In this document: positions 8,430 through 15,782 of the stretch, piece after piece
Layout: each line of letters begins with the position of its first letter
How positions within the stretch are numbered: the first letter of the stretch is position 1
DNA from: JADFDG01 sp965232985
Lineage (GTDB): Bacteria > Pseudomonadota > Gammaproteobacteria > Pseudomonadales > JADFDG01
DNA length: 64,000 bases
NCBI GenBank assembly: GCA_965232985.1
Contig: CBDDRC010000013.1
Location: forward strand, 62,001-126,000
Direction: 5' to 3'
Notes under the pieces: generated by a model
What the model was told of the DNA's origin: nothing
What the model saw: only the letters and a program-made list of their open reading frames with translations
The model's database searches: none
Made by a program: the position numbers and the translations under genes

Positions 8430-8786
8430 GGGGCAGTCATCGCGGTCTGGCCAAAGACAAGAGGCCTCAATCACTTGCCAGGCCGACCGGCACCAGAGAC
8501 GGAAGAGGGTCACTACAACATCTACTGCCGCGCCGAACACCCTACGTTTCCACATCTACTACTCGCGACTTCCCGAACCGTCTTGGCCAAAGTGCGGATG
8601 TCTATCTCACGTCCGCCAAATTCGCCTCGGTGGTGGCGGCTACCGACCGTGGCGGAGTACATGGTGTATGCGAAGCAGATTGATTCCATGAGCACCGAGA
8701 TCTACCGCTACCTGAACTTTGACCGCATGGGCGAATACACCGAGCCGGCAGGCAAGGTGAAGATCGTGGTGGGGCAGGCGCAGTAA
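8430..8786 (+). pseudogene. Decayed duplicate of the acnB 3' end
   Basis: Nucleotides from about 8500 to 8786 follow the acnB 3' end (5461-5819) closely: the last ~130 bp, encoding VAEYMVYAKQIDSMST through KIVVGQAQ, differ at only a few sites. The copy has a deletion of roughly 70 bp that removes the GCSLC codons with two cluster cysteines, a second deletion of about 20 bp before the VAEYMV segment, and a frame disruption in the middle, so no AcnB domain can be made. Similarity weakens upstream and is untraceable before about 8430. It ends with the same TAA context and its own terminator. The differences suggest an old duplication or an allele from a relative, not a recent exact copy. Confidence 0.9.
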
Positions 8787-8814
8787 GCCGTACCGATCGA
8801 CCTTACGCTTCAAC

Positions 8815-8846
8815 AAAAAGGCCCGCTTCTGCGGGCCTTTTTGTTG
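8815..8846 (+). terminator. Rho-independent terminator duplicated with the acnB relic
   Basis: AAAAAGGCCCGC, TTCT loop, GCGGGCCTTTTT. The stem is almost the same as the resident acnB terminator at 5848-5875; only the loop differs. It would also work on the minus strand, where the symmetric A-tract becomes a T-run, and so could end the phasin transcript that converges from the right. Confidence 0.85.
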
Positions 8847-8972
8847 CGCCAAAACAGCAACAAGACATGGGGCGCGCCACCCCGAAATAAACCACCCGCG
8901 TCCGGCCTGAAACAGACCACTAAAAACGGCGTGTACTGAAAATCAGACGGGTGCTGTCAGCGTTTACCGGTG

Positions 8973-9398
8973 TCACTTGCCTGGCCCACCCTTGCGCCCA
9001 TCGTCTGCACTGAGCTTCTCAATGGTACGGGTCAATTCCTGTATCCGGTTGTTCAATGCCTCAACTTCCCTCTTGTTGGGGATGCCCAACCGCGACAGTG
9101 CACCGGTGAGCCTGTCATCGAAGGCTTTTTCCATTTTCTCCAGGGTCTCACCGGTGCGTCCCTTGACCCGGGTCTTCACCTCTTCAACCCGCGTCTCGGT
9201 CTTTTCACGTGCACGAGATTCCACATCTCGGCCGGCATCAACGAGGTTCTCGAATAACTTGCTACCCTCTTCTTCGGCTTTCGCAAAGGCTCCGAGGCCA
9301 GCCAACCATATCTGATGGGTGTATTTGCGAAGATCTGCGGTACTGCCGACCTCACGCAGGCGGCGGAGTTTTTCTTCGAATTGATCCGGGTCGTTCAT
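8973..9398 (-). CDS. Phasin family (polyhydroxyalkanoate granule-associated) protein
   Basis: 141 residues, almost wholly helical and charged. The N-terminal part (YTHQIWLAGLGAFAKAEEEGSKLFENLVDAG) is the signature of the gammaproteobacterial granule-associated phasin family (PhaI/PhaF type). After it comes an amphipathic coiled-coil segment rich in Glu, Arg and Lys, and a C-terminal predicted coiled coil (REVEALNNRIQELTRTIEKL). Phasins coat PHA granules in the cytoplasm; no phaC or other PHA gene is in the window. It lacks the long Ala/Lys/Pro-rich histone-like tail of PhaF. Confidence 0.88.
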   Translation of the reverse strand: MNDPDQFEEKLRRLREVGSTADLRKYTHQIWLAGLGAFAKAEEEGSKLFENLVDAGRDVESRAREKTETRVEEVKTRVKGRTGETLEKMEKAFDDRLTGALSRLGIPNKREVEALNNRIQELTRTIEKLSADDGRKGGPGK

Positions 9399-9694
9399 GC
9401 CACCGTACCGATTGCAGTCGCTGTCAGGAGATTATCGCGCCAAAAGCGCGGGTTCCACAGACGGGAACCCGTTGGGCAAGGCCCGGCGGTTGGGAAAGTG
9501 GGCAAGGCCCGGAAAGAAGAGAATAGAAGCCAATGCAGTGCATCATCTGGGGCCTCCAACGGGGCAAGCCCACGGCAGGAAGTGTAGGGAGAGCGGCGAA
9601 GAGCACCGCCAGGCGGTGTCGGACAGTTCGACAGTATCATCAAGATACGCACAGAATCCGACGAAAGGGCTTCTGCGTCGCCACCACCAAAAGT
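9399..9694. repeat. Intergenic region upstream of the phasin with short hairpins and a direct repeat
   Basis: No gene is supported here. A perfect 8-bp stem lies at 9449-9456/9464-9471 and a 5-bp stem (CGCGC/GCGCG) at 9436-9450. The 13-mer GGGCAAGGCCCGG occurs twice, at 9474-9486 and 9500-9512, and a related GGGCAAGCCC lies near 9562. These GGGC-AA(G)-GCCC units are small hairpins themselves. The region is the 5' leader and promoter side of the phasin gene (minus strand), so they may form leader structures; I found no clear -35/-10 pair. Confidence 0.5.
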
Positions 9695-10018
9695 TCAGCC
9701 CCTACTCTCTTGACCAGGCTTGCCACCCAGACGATCAAAGACTCGGCGTACGCCATCGCCCACGATATCCGCTGTCGACCGGGCCACATCGGTTGCCCGC
9801 TCGCCCAGCAGGATACGTAACGGATCAACCAGATCACCGAAGCCTTGCGCGATCCTCTGGCGCAACTGCTGCTCAATACGCCGCACCGCCTCATCGACTT
9901 TGCGATCGAAATGGCGCTCGATTTCCGGCATCACCCAGAGCTTTAGCGCAATAGCACCCAACAGCAATGTCAGCAAGCTGCTCAAGAGCGCAGTCAGCAC
10001 GATCACACTCAACACCAT
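9695..10018 (-). CDS. Small membrane-anchored protein of unknown function
   Basis: 107 residues. An N-terminal membrane helix (about residues 5-30, VIVLTALLSSLLTLLLGAIALKLWV) is followed by a charged helical domain (EIERHFDRKVDEAVRRIEQQLRQRI) and a conserved-looking segment ending in GGKP. The C-terminal part (TADIVGDGVRRVFDRLGG) could also be amphipathic. The gene lies 13 bp downstream of the DUF445 gene in the same direction, so the two are probably co-transcribed, and 296 bp upstream of the phasin. I do not recognise the family beyond its occurrence next to DUF445. Confidence 0.75.
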   Translation of the reverse strand: MVLSVIVLTALLSSLLTLLLGAIALKLWVMPEIERHFDRKVDEAVRRIEQQLRQRIAQGFGDLVDPLRILLGERATDVARSTADIVGDGVRRVFDRLGGKPGQESRG

Positions 10019-10031
10019 GAGTCACCTCGCC

Positions 10032-11270
10032 TTATATCGACACCATGACGAGCCACTGGATCAGACCGGCACCGGCACCAAGTACGCCGCCCACCAGAAT
10101 GAGAATCCACTCGTCCTCCTGGAATGCCGGCCGCAGGAGATCCTGGAATTCGTCGCAGGACAACGCTTCCATACGCTCGCGAAACATGCGCTCGACCACG
10201 ACGCCGCGATCCTTGTTGAACAGCGGATCCTCGAACGAGTGCAGCGACATATCGATCGCCTTTGCCTCAATTGCTTTCTTCAGGCGCGCATAACCACTCA
10301 TGCCCACGGTCAGTTGCGCCGCCGTACGAACCACTCCGCCATCAACCAACGGCCGGATATTCTTCTTGATCAACGCGCGCGTACGATGTGAGCGCGGCCC
10401 GGTCATCACCGCAGTCATGATGTTCTGGATGGTCATGAACTCCTGGGTCGCCAGGCGTGCGAACGTCGCTGCCACGTCACGCTGCCGCTTCAGAAACAAG
10501 CCGTGCAGCACCACCGGCCCGACCTTGACTGGATGCAGCGGGCGAAAAATGACATTCAGCGCCAGCCAGTTGGTCGCAGTGCCGACAAGGAACCCGAAGA
10601 ACGGCAGCACCCAGTCTGCCGGATACAGGATGTAGGCAGTGAGCTGAACCAGACCAAACAGGAACCCGAAATAAAACCCGGAATTGATGACGAAACGAAA
10701 TTCCGGCTCACCTACTTCGAGGAAAACACGATTGAGCAACCTTTTGTCATTGCTGAGCAAGGTTGTGATCATGTGTTTGAGATCGACAAGATCTTCAATA
10801 TTGTTGGTGATATCGGTAACGAGGCCATCCATCAGCTCGGGAATCTGGCGCCGCACACGTTGATAGACGCGTTTCTTGACGATACCCGGCAGATTTTCCC
10901 AGAGTACGGAGTTTTTCTCCGTCATCACCTCGTCGATATATTCTTCAACCCGCACCGACGTTACGCGCGTCACATGCGCGGCAATCTTTTCCGGCTCCAA
11001 CTGGCGAAAGAACTCATCGAGCGAGCTGAGCTTCTGCAGCATCTTGCCGACAACGATGTTCGCCATCTTCTCGACCTTGGCCGGAATAATGCCCTGCCAA
11101 CCGAAAAATGGCCGTATCCCGACGAACTCGGTCGGGTAGAAGGTCATCTGCACAGCCAACCAATTTGTGGCCCAACCAATAATGCCCGCGATAAAGGGCA
11201 TCATGACGTAGGCCAAAAAATCGGGTTGCACCACAAACCCGGTCCACCATTGACCCAGACTTTCCAGCAT
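10032..11270 (-). CDS. DUF445 family membrane protein
   Basis: 412 residues. Membrane helices near the N-terminus (YVMMPFIAGIIGWATNWLAVQMTF), in the middle (FYFGFLFGLVQLTAYILYPAD; FFGFLVGTATNWLALNVIFRP) and at the C-terminus (WILILVGGVLGAGAGLIQWLV) frame two large helical soluble regions. The repeated G(W/T)ATNWLA motif followed by FYP/FRP is the hallmark of DUF445 (YheB/YjiN-like). The biochemical function of the family is not known. It is followed at 13 bp by the small membrane protein; a distant DUF445-like paralogue lies 1 kb away at 12276. Confidence 0.9.
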   Translation of the reverse strand: MLESLGQWWTGFVVQPDFLAYVMMPFIAGIIGWATNWLAVQMTFYPTEFVGIRPFFGWQGIIPAKVEKMANIVVGKMLQKLSSLDEFFRQLEPEKIAAHVTRVTSVRVEEYIDEVMTEKNSVLWENLPGIVKKRVYQRVRRQIPELMDGLVTDITNNIEDLVDLKHMITTLLSNDKRLLNRVFLEVGEPEFRFVINSGFYFGFLFGLVQLTAYILYPADWVLPFFGFLVGTATNWLALNVIFRPLHPVKVGPVVLHGLFLKRQRDVAATFARLATQEFMTIQNIMTAVMTGPRSHRTRALIKKNIRPLVDGGVVRTAAQLTVGMSGYARLKKAIEAKAIDMSLHSFEDPLFNKDRGVVVERMFRERMEALSCDEFQDLLRPAFQEDEWILILVGGVLGAGAGLIQWLVMVSI

Positions 11271-11472
11271 GTAACGACACCCAGGTTATCGCGCCAGCCC
11301 GCGCGGCAGGCGCCCCGTCAAAGGGCGCGCAGTATACCGTGGACCTGCCGGGTCCACATGCGTGCCACAGCACATCAATTGCGAGGCCATATCTCAACAT
11401 GCGTGCCGGGAAGTCCTTTTCAGCCACGAGCGCATGGGCTAAGTTGGCCAACTCAGCCGAGCGGAGTCTTTG

Positions 11473-12246
11473 ATGGACGCCCAGCCCACAATGGGACAAT
11501 TCCTCGTTCTCGGGACTCTCGAAGTCCTGCTGAACCAGGCGCTGGCCATGCACCCCCAGGGAGAGGCCACCCTGGCGACGCTGGCCGGCAAGGTCATTCG
11601 CATCCGCGCCTACAACCCCGACTTCATCTTCTACTGCCTGATCGAACGCGAAGGCATTGAACTGACGGCCGACTTTGCAGGCGATGCCCAGGTGCGGGTA
11701 CGCGGCAGTGCCGGTAATTTGCTTTATCGTGCGCTGCTACCCCAAGGCAAGGAACAGGCGCTGTCCGCAGCAGAACCATCCGATATCCAGGCAGACGGCG
11801 ACCCTGAAACCGTTACCGCCCTGCTCACGGCGCTTGATACCTTCAACCTGTGGGAAGCACTGCGCACATGGATCCGTGAGCACATCGCAATGCCGGAGCT
11901 TTTCGGCCTGCTGCGCCAACACGACCCTGCCTGGCTCGAACGCCTGCAAAATTTGCCGCAACTGCTCGGCGAAACCCTGACAGAACTCCGTCGTCAAGGT
12001 GAAATCCAGCAACAGTTACTCGAAGAAGTACGCGCGCTGAAGGTATCGCTGCGCGCCGAGCGACGCAGCGATATTCTGACCATCATCCTTGGTACCGTCT
12101 TTCTTGCCCTCGCCATGATGACGGCGATGGGCTACCTGCCTGTGTTCGCCATCCCCAGCGTGCACGCGCAGAACCAGGCGTGGGTGCTGGCGGCGCTTGG
12201 GCTGGCACTGATGCTATCCCGACTGTTTGGCCGGCGTTACGAATAA
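11473..12246 (+). CDS. SCP2/UbiJ-like protein with a C-terminal membrane hairpin
   Basis: 257 residues from ATG 11473, preceded by CGGAG; a TTG one codon upstream is also possible. The N-terminal ~110 residues (LEVLLNQALAMHP, LATLAGKVIRIR, GDAQVRVRGSAGNLLYRAL) match the layout of the SCP2 domain of UbiJ, which binds lipid intermediates of ubiquinone synthesis. Unlike UbiJ, the protein ends in a coiled-coil-like segment (EIQQQLLEEVRALKVSLRAE) and two membrane helices (about 205-225 and 235-250). It is divergent from the DUF445 gene and convergent with the second DUF445-like gene. A dedicated lipid-carrier or scaffold role at the membrane is inference; canonical ubiJ normally sits between ubiE and ubiB, not here. 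Confidence 0.65.
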   Translation: MDAQPTMGQFLVLGTLEVLLNQALAMHPQGEATLATLAGKVIRIRAYNPDFIFYCLIEREGIELTADFAGDAQVRVRGSAGNLLYRALLPQGKEQALSAAEPSDIQADGDPETVTALLTALDTFNLWEALRTWIREHIAMPELFGLLRQHDPAWLERLQNLPQLLGETLTELRRQGEIQQQLLEEVRALKVSLRAERRSDILTIILGTVFLALAMMTAMGYLPVFAIPSVHAQNQAWVLAALGLALMLSRLFGRRYE

Positions 12247-12275
12247 TCATCAAGCGCAGTTGACGCGGCCCTGTC

Positions 12276-13457
12276 TCAACTCGGCGATAATGACCAGCCG
12301 ACAATCCAGCCAGCGACGAGTCCGGCCACCGCCAGTGCCAAAGGCAATATTTGCCAGGCCTGGCGCAGGATGCTTTTCCACAGTTGCGCGTACCGTTCTG
12401 CAGACGTGTTGGCAGCTGCGCGCATCAGCGCGTGTTCAATATCCTGCCGACAATTCTCGCGCAGCGCCGCACTGATTGGCATGGCCGCCAGAACTTCTGC
12501 CGCTTTTTCGAGCGCTGACGATTTCATCTCGTATACCCCCGCCGGCCCAAGCAGCCATTGGAGCGTGATCTTGAACAGCGTTGCATCGAGGATGCCGGAA
12601 ACCTCCCGACGCATGATCTGGCGCACCCGGGGCGCATATGCCCCGTGCAAAAATTCCCCCGCCAAAACCGGCCATGCGAGGGCCTCGTTGGCGGTGCTGC
12701 GTGCCAGCGCCTGCAGGAAATGTTCGCGCCGCTGCTGCAAAACTCCTGCCCACCGCCCACCGCAGCCGGTAGTACCGCCGAGCGAAAACAGCAGGCATGA
12801 CGAGCCCGCCAGGGCAGCAAAGGCAAGCGTAAAAGCCTCGGCCCAAGGGCTGGTACCCAGACTCAGGCCCAGATAGCCAATCCCGACACCAAGCAGCGCC
12901 GTCACGGGCAGCAGGGTTTGCAGTCGCCTCCCGAACGATGCCAGGAACAGGGTCGAAACCAACTCCGGATGTGCTGTGAAATGACGGTGAACCAACCCGG
13001 CAGGGCTGATGGCCACGTCGAGATCTCGCTGTATCTGGTCGACAAAAGTGTCGATTGCGTAGGGAATTTGTGTGTGGACATGCACGTAGACTCGATTACG
13101 CGCATACCCTGACAAGGCATCCCAGTTGCGCTCGTTACGGCGACTCATCATGTCATCAACATGCTCATCGATGCCGGCTTGCAGGGCGTGGGTAACTTCC
13201 CGCCGAAACCGGTCCGGCCCGAGTTGCTCGAAGAAACGACGGGGAGCCGGCAGCTCGGCGAGCAAGTGCTGGCCGGCGAAGGAGGCGAACGTGTCTGCGT
13301 GCGCGCTGAGCACTCCTTTGAGGGGCATCAGTCCGGCACGCCCCGGGTAGGCCAGGAGCAATACCGTTAGCCACGCCGACCCGGCGCTGACGGCAGCCGC
13401 AAGACCGAGCAACAGCCACGGCGTACCCGATGGCCCCAACCCAACAATGTCCGGCAT
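12276..13457 (-). CDS. Divergent DUF445-like membrane protein
   Basis: 393 residues with N-terminal (LLLGLAAAVSAGSAWLTVLLLAYPGR), central (LLPVTALLGVGIGYLGLSL; FTLAFAALAGSSCLLFSLGG) and C-terminal (ILPLALAVAGLVAGWIVGW) membrane segments around two helical domains. The overall plan equals that of the DUF445 protein at 10032. The soluble part has the matching EHVDDMMSRRNERNWDALSGYARNRVYVHVH stretch, corresponding to EEYIDEVMTEKNSVLWENLPGIVKKRVYQRV in the paralogue, but the G-ATNWLA motifs are lost. I read it as a degenerate or specialised paralogue, probably arisen by local duplication. It is convergent with the SCP2-like gene, 29 bp apart. Confidence 0.7.
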   Translation of the reverse strand: MPDIVGLGPSGTPWLLLGLAAAVSAGSAWLTVLLLAYPGRAGLMPLKGVLSAHADTFASFAGQHLLAELPAPRRFFEQLGPDRFRREVTHALQAGIDEHVDDMMSRRNERNWDALSGYARNRVYVHVHTQIPYAIDTFVDQIQRDLDVAISPAGLVHRHFTAHPELVSTLFLASFGRRLQTLLPVTALLGVGIGYLGLSLGTSPWAEAFTLAFAALAGSSCLLFSLGGTTGCGGRWAGVLQQRREHFLQALARSTANEALAWPVLAGEFLHGAYAPRVRQIMRREVSGILDATLFKITLQWLLGPAGVYEMKSSALEKAAEVLAAMPISAALRENCRQDIEHALMRAAANTSAERYAQLWKSILRQAWQILPLALAVAGLVAGWIVGWSLSPS

Positions 13458-13890
13458 GAGCAGCGCAAAGCCTCCTACGCGAAGCGGCCGACTCTAGCAT
13501 GCGTCCAACAGCACCATCACTCAGCCGGGGCCGACCAACCGATTTAGCCCTCCCCTGAAGTTAGCCCGAACTTCTCCAAGACATTACTGGAAGTAACGTT
13601 GTGTGCCACTCGCGTAACTCTCATCCGCACATCCCCTTATTCAAGAAAAACAATAAGTTATAGAATATTACGCTCATCGTATCGAGATGACCGTTCATCC
13701 CGATCCGCCTACGAAAAACACCTTACTTCCCATACCCTTTGTGAACCGGCTCACATAAGAGGCTTGCCTCTTTGCGCCGGTAGCGCACAACGGCTCGACC
13801 AAACGAATCCATCCACCGAGCATCCTGGACTGCGGGCACCCCGCTGGCCGTATCACAGATCCCGTTTTCACCCCTAGAGGACGTACGCCC
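13458..13890. other. Regulatory region upstream of the DUF11 gene cluster
   Basis: A 433-bp non-coding stretch between divergent genes. It contains an AT-rich patch (about 13638-13670, with TATAGAATATTA) that is the best promoter candidate for the DUF11 operon, although no good -35 sits at 17 bp. Small inverted repeats occur at 13584-13596 (TTACT/AGTAA), 13741-13754 (GTGA/TCAC) and 13757-13772 (AAGAGG/CCTCTT). The long leader implied for the operon, around 200 nt, leaves room for post-transcriptional control. Confidence 0.4.
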
Positions 13891-14379
13891 ATGAACCGCA
13901 ACACCACATCCACGCTCGCCCTGGTTATCGCGCTCGTCGCGGCACCGGCATTTGCCGCACCGAAGATTACCGTGGCGATGAAAGCCGAAAAAGACATCAT
14001 CGTCGTCGAGAACGGCAAGCAGATGAAGAAACGCGTCGAGGCAAAAGATCAGGCTTCCGGTGAAGTGATCATCTACACCGTCAGCTACAAGAACGAAAGC
14101 AACGAAATCGCACAGGACATTCGCGTCGCCAACAAGATTCCGGCCGGCACGACCTACGTTGCCGATTCGGCAACAGGCGACGGCGACATAGTTTTTTCCG
14201 CCGACAATGGCAAGACCTACAAAAAACCTGCGCAGGTAACCTACGAAATGGTCAATGCCAACGGCAAAAAAGAAACGGTGAAAGCCACGCCGGAAAAATA
14301 CACGGATATTCGCTGGGTCATTCCGCAGGTTGCTGCGGGCGGATCAGGCCAGGTTGGCTACGAGGTCCGGGTCAAGTAA
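13891..14379 (+). CDS. Secreted single-domain DUF11-like protein
   Basis: 162 residues. A Sec signal peptide (residues 1-23, cleavage after AFA) is followed by one beta-sandwich domain with DUF11 (TIGR01451-type) features: GEVIIYTVSYKNESNEIAQDIRVANKIPAGTTYVADSATGDG, a hydrophobic core and a final GQVGYEVRVK strand. AGAGGA precedes the start by about 10 bp. It is the first gene of a co-oriented set with two larger DUF11-like proteins and a giant outer membrane protein. The lysine-rich mature part differs from the Thr/Gly-rich downstream proteins. Probably periplasmic or surface-exposed; function unknown. Confidence 0.8.
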   Translation: MNRNTTSTLALVIALVAAPAFAAPKITVAMKAEKDIIVVENGKQMKKRVEAKDQASGEVIIYTVSYKNESNEIAQDIRVANKIPAGTTYVADSATGDGDIVFSADNGKTYKKPAQVTYEMVNANGKKETVKATPEKYTDIRWVIPQVAAGGSGQVGYEVRVK

Positions 14380-14416
14380 CCGGAATTCTTGGGCCATGGC
14401 GGCGATATCGCGGGAA

Positions 14417-14467
14417 CGGGAAACCGTTTTCCCGCATTTGGCGTTTGTGTTCTGCAGTCACAAACGC
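14417..14467 (+). promoter_or_regulatory. Two consecutive stem-loops between DUF11 genes
   Basis: CGGGAAA-CCGT-TTTCCCG (14417-14434) and a 9-bp perfect stem GCGTTTGTG/CACAAACGC with a 9-nt loop (14441-14467) lie in the 164-bp gap after the first DUF11 gene. Neither is followed by a T-run, so they are more likely mRNA-stabilising or processing structures, or a weak attenuator, than classic terminators. They would allow unequal expression of the first gene relative to the next ones. Confidence 0.6.
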
Positions 14468-14543
14468 TGGCAATACGCGCAACAGAAAACGCGCAACAAC
14501 AAACACCAACGGGAAATGAAACGCCCACACTGAGGTTACAACC

Positions 14544-15767
14544 ATGAAAATGATCCAGAGCAAGTTTGCTATGCCGCGCTTCGCGGCAATAGCCACTGTG
14601 CTGTTCGCCGGTGCTGCGCTGCTGCCGTTGCAGGCAAGTGCAAACACCGCGGCCAATACGACTGTCCGCAACATTGTCACCGTCAGTTTTGCTGACGCCG
14701 CCAACACGGCGCAGACGCCTGTCACCAGTCAGGTCGACGTCACGGTTTCGCTGGTCAAGGCAGCGGCAACGCTGGTGCAGGTCACGGCCGACCAGACCAT
14801 TGCTCCGAACGGGACCGCCAGCTACACCTACTCGCTGACCAGCAATGCCAACGGCCCTGACACCCAGACAGTCAGCACGTCGTTGACCACCGACCAGACG
14901 CCGGCTTCATCGCTGAGCGCAACCGGCGCGATCGTCCTCGGTGCCAGCACGGTAGCCACTGCCGGCAGCATCGCGGCCGCAGGCACCACGGGCATCATCG
15001 TTCCGTCCGACCTCGTCGGCGGTGGTGATGTAAACGGCATCGCGACTGGCGACACCGTCGTCATCAACGGCCAGGTGTTCGTGGTTGCCAGCGTCACCGA
15101 CAACGGCGGCGTCGGCACCAGTACGATCACAGTCACCGGCAACGGCACCCTGACTGCCATCGCGGTCAGCGATTTGATCCGTGAGCGTGCGACGTTCTCG
15201 ATCACTGTTACTCCAGGCCCCTACGTCGGCCCGGGCAACAAGATCGTTGTCAACGACACCCTGACTACCGACGGCACCAACCCGTCGAACACCACGGTCA
15301 CCACGACCACGATCAGCGGCGTAACGCTTGTCGTCACCAAGTACGTACGTTGCTCGGCCGGCAGCTGCACCAACCCGGGCGTCGCGGACTTCACCCTGGG
15401 CGCAACGAACTACTACCTGGCGGGTGTTTCCGGCGCGCCGGGCGCAACGCTTGAGTACCTGATCCGCATCGAGAACGCGGTGGGCAACTCGACGGCCAAC
15501 GATGTCGTGATCGATGACCCGATCCCGGCGTTCACCACGCTTTCTGCCGGCACGCTGGCAACCGGTGACAACCTCGGCGTATTCACTGCCGCGACCGCAG
15601 TCGTCAACGACGGCGACACCGGCGAAGTGATCGGTAACACCGTCTACCTGTATCCGGGCACCGGTGGCAGCGACGTTGCTTCCGGCGGCGGTAACCCGAA
15701 CGGCGACGGCGGCTCGCTCGCCGGTGGCAATTCGACCTATGGCCGCTTCAGCGTCCTCATTCAGTAA
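14544..15767 (+). CDS. Secreted DUF11-like repeat protein
   Basis: 407 residues with a Sec signal (about 1-34, ending LQASA). The mature protein is extremely Thr/Val/Gly/Ala-rich with few Lys or Arg, typical of extracellular beta-sandwich repeats. It shows an N-terminal TTVRNIVTVSFADAANTAQ unit and an insertion-like segment (GIATGDTVVINGQVFVVASV) shared with the next gene. A DUF11-type unit follows, ending VVIDDPIPAFTTLSAGTL, then a Gly/Asp-rich tail. The only Cys pair (CSAGSC) could form a disulfide. TGAGG precedes the ATG; the next gene follows after 15 bp. Likely exported and surface-bound; function unknown. Confidence 0.8.
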   Translation: MKMIQSKFAMPRFAAIATVLFAGAALLPLQASANTAANTTVRNIVTVSFADAANTAQTPVTSQVDVTVSLVKAAATLVQVTADQTIAPNGTASYTYSLTSNANGPDTQTVSTSLTTDQTPASSLSATGAIVLGASTVATAGSIAAAGTTGIIVPSDLVGGGDVNGIATGDTVVINGQVFVVASVTDNGGVGTSTITVTGNGTLTAIAVSDLIRERATFSITVTPGPYVGPGNKIVVNDTLTTDGTNPSNTTVTTTTISGVTLVVTKYVRCSAGSCTNPGVADFTLGATNYYLAGVSGAPGATLEYLIRIENAVGNSTANDVVIDDPIPAFTTLSAGTLATGDNLGVFTAATAVVNDGDTGEVIGNTVYLYPGTGGSDVASGGGNPNGDGGSLAGGNSTYGRFSVLIQ

Positions 15768-15782
15768 ACGGAGTACTGAACG

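Noticed and set aside
8202..8480. tRNA gene or attachment site explaining the acnB duplication
   Set aside because: No cloverleaf-like sequence or integrase is visible in or near the region.
9397..9954. Plus-strand open frame between the phasin and the small membrane protein
   Set aside because: Overlaps the membrane protein gene antisense and lacks any family-like segment.
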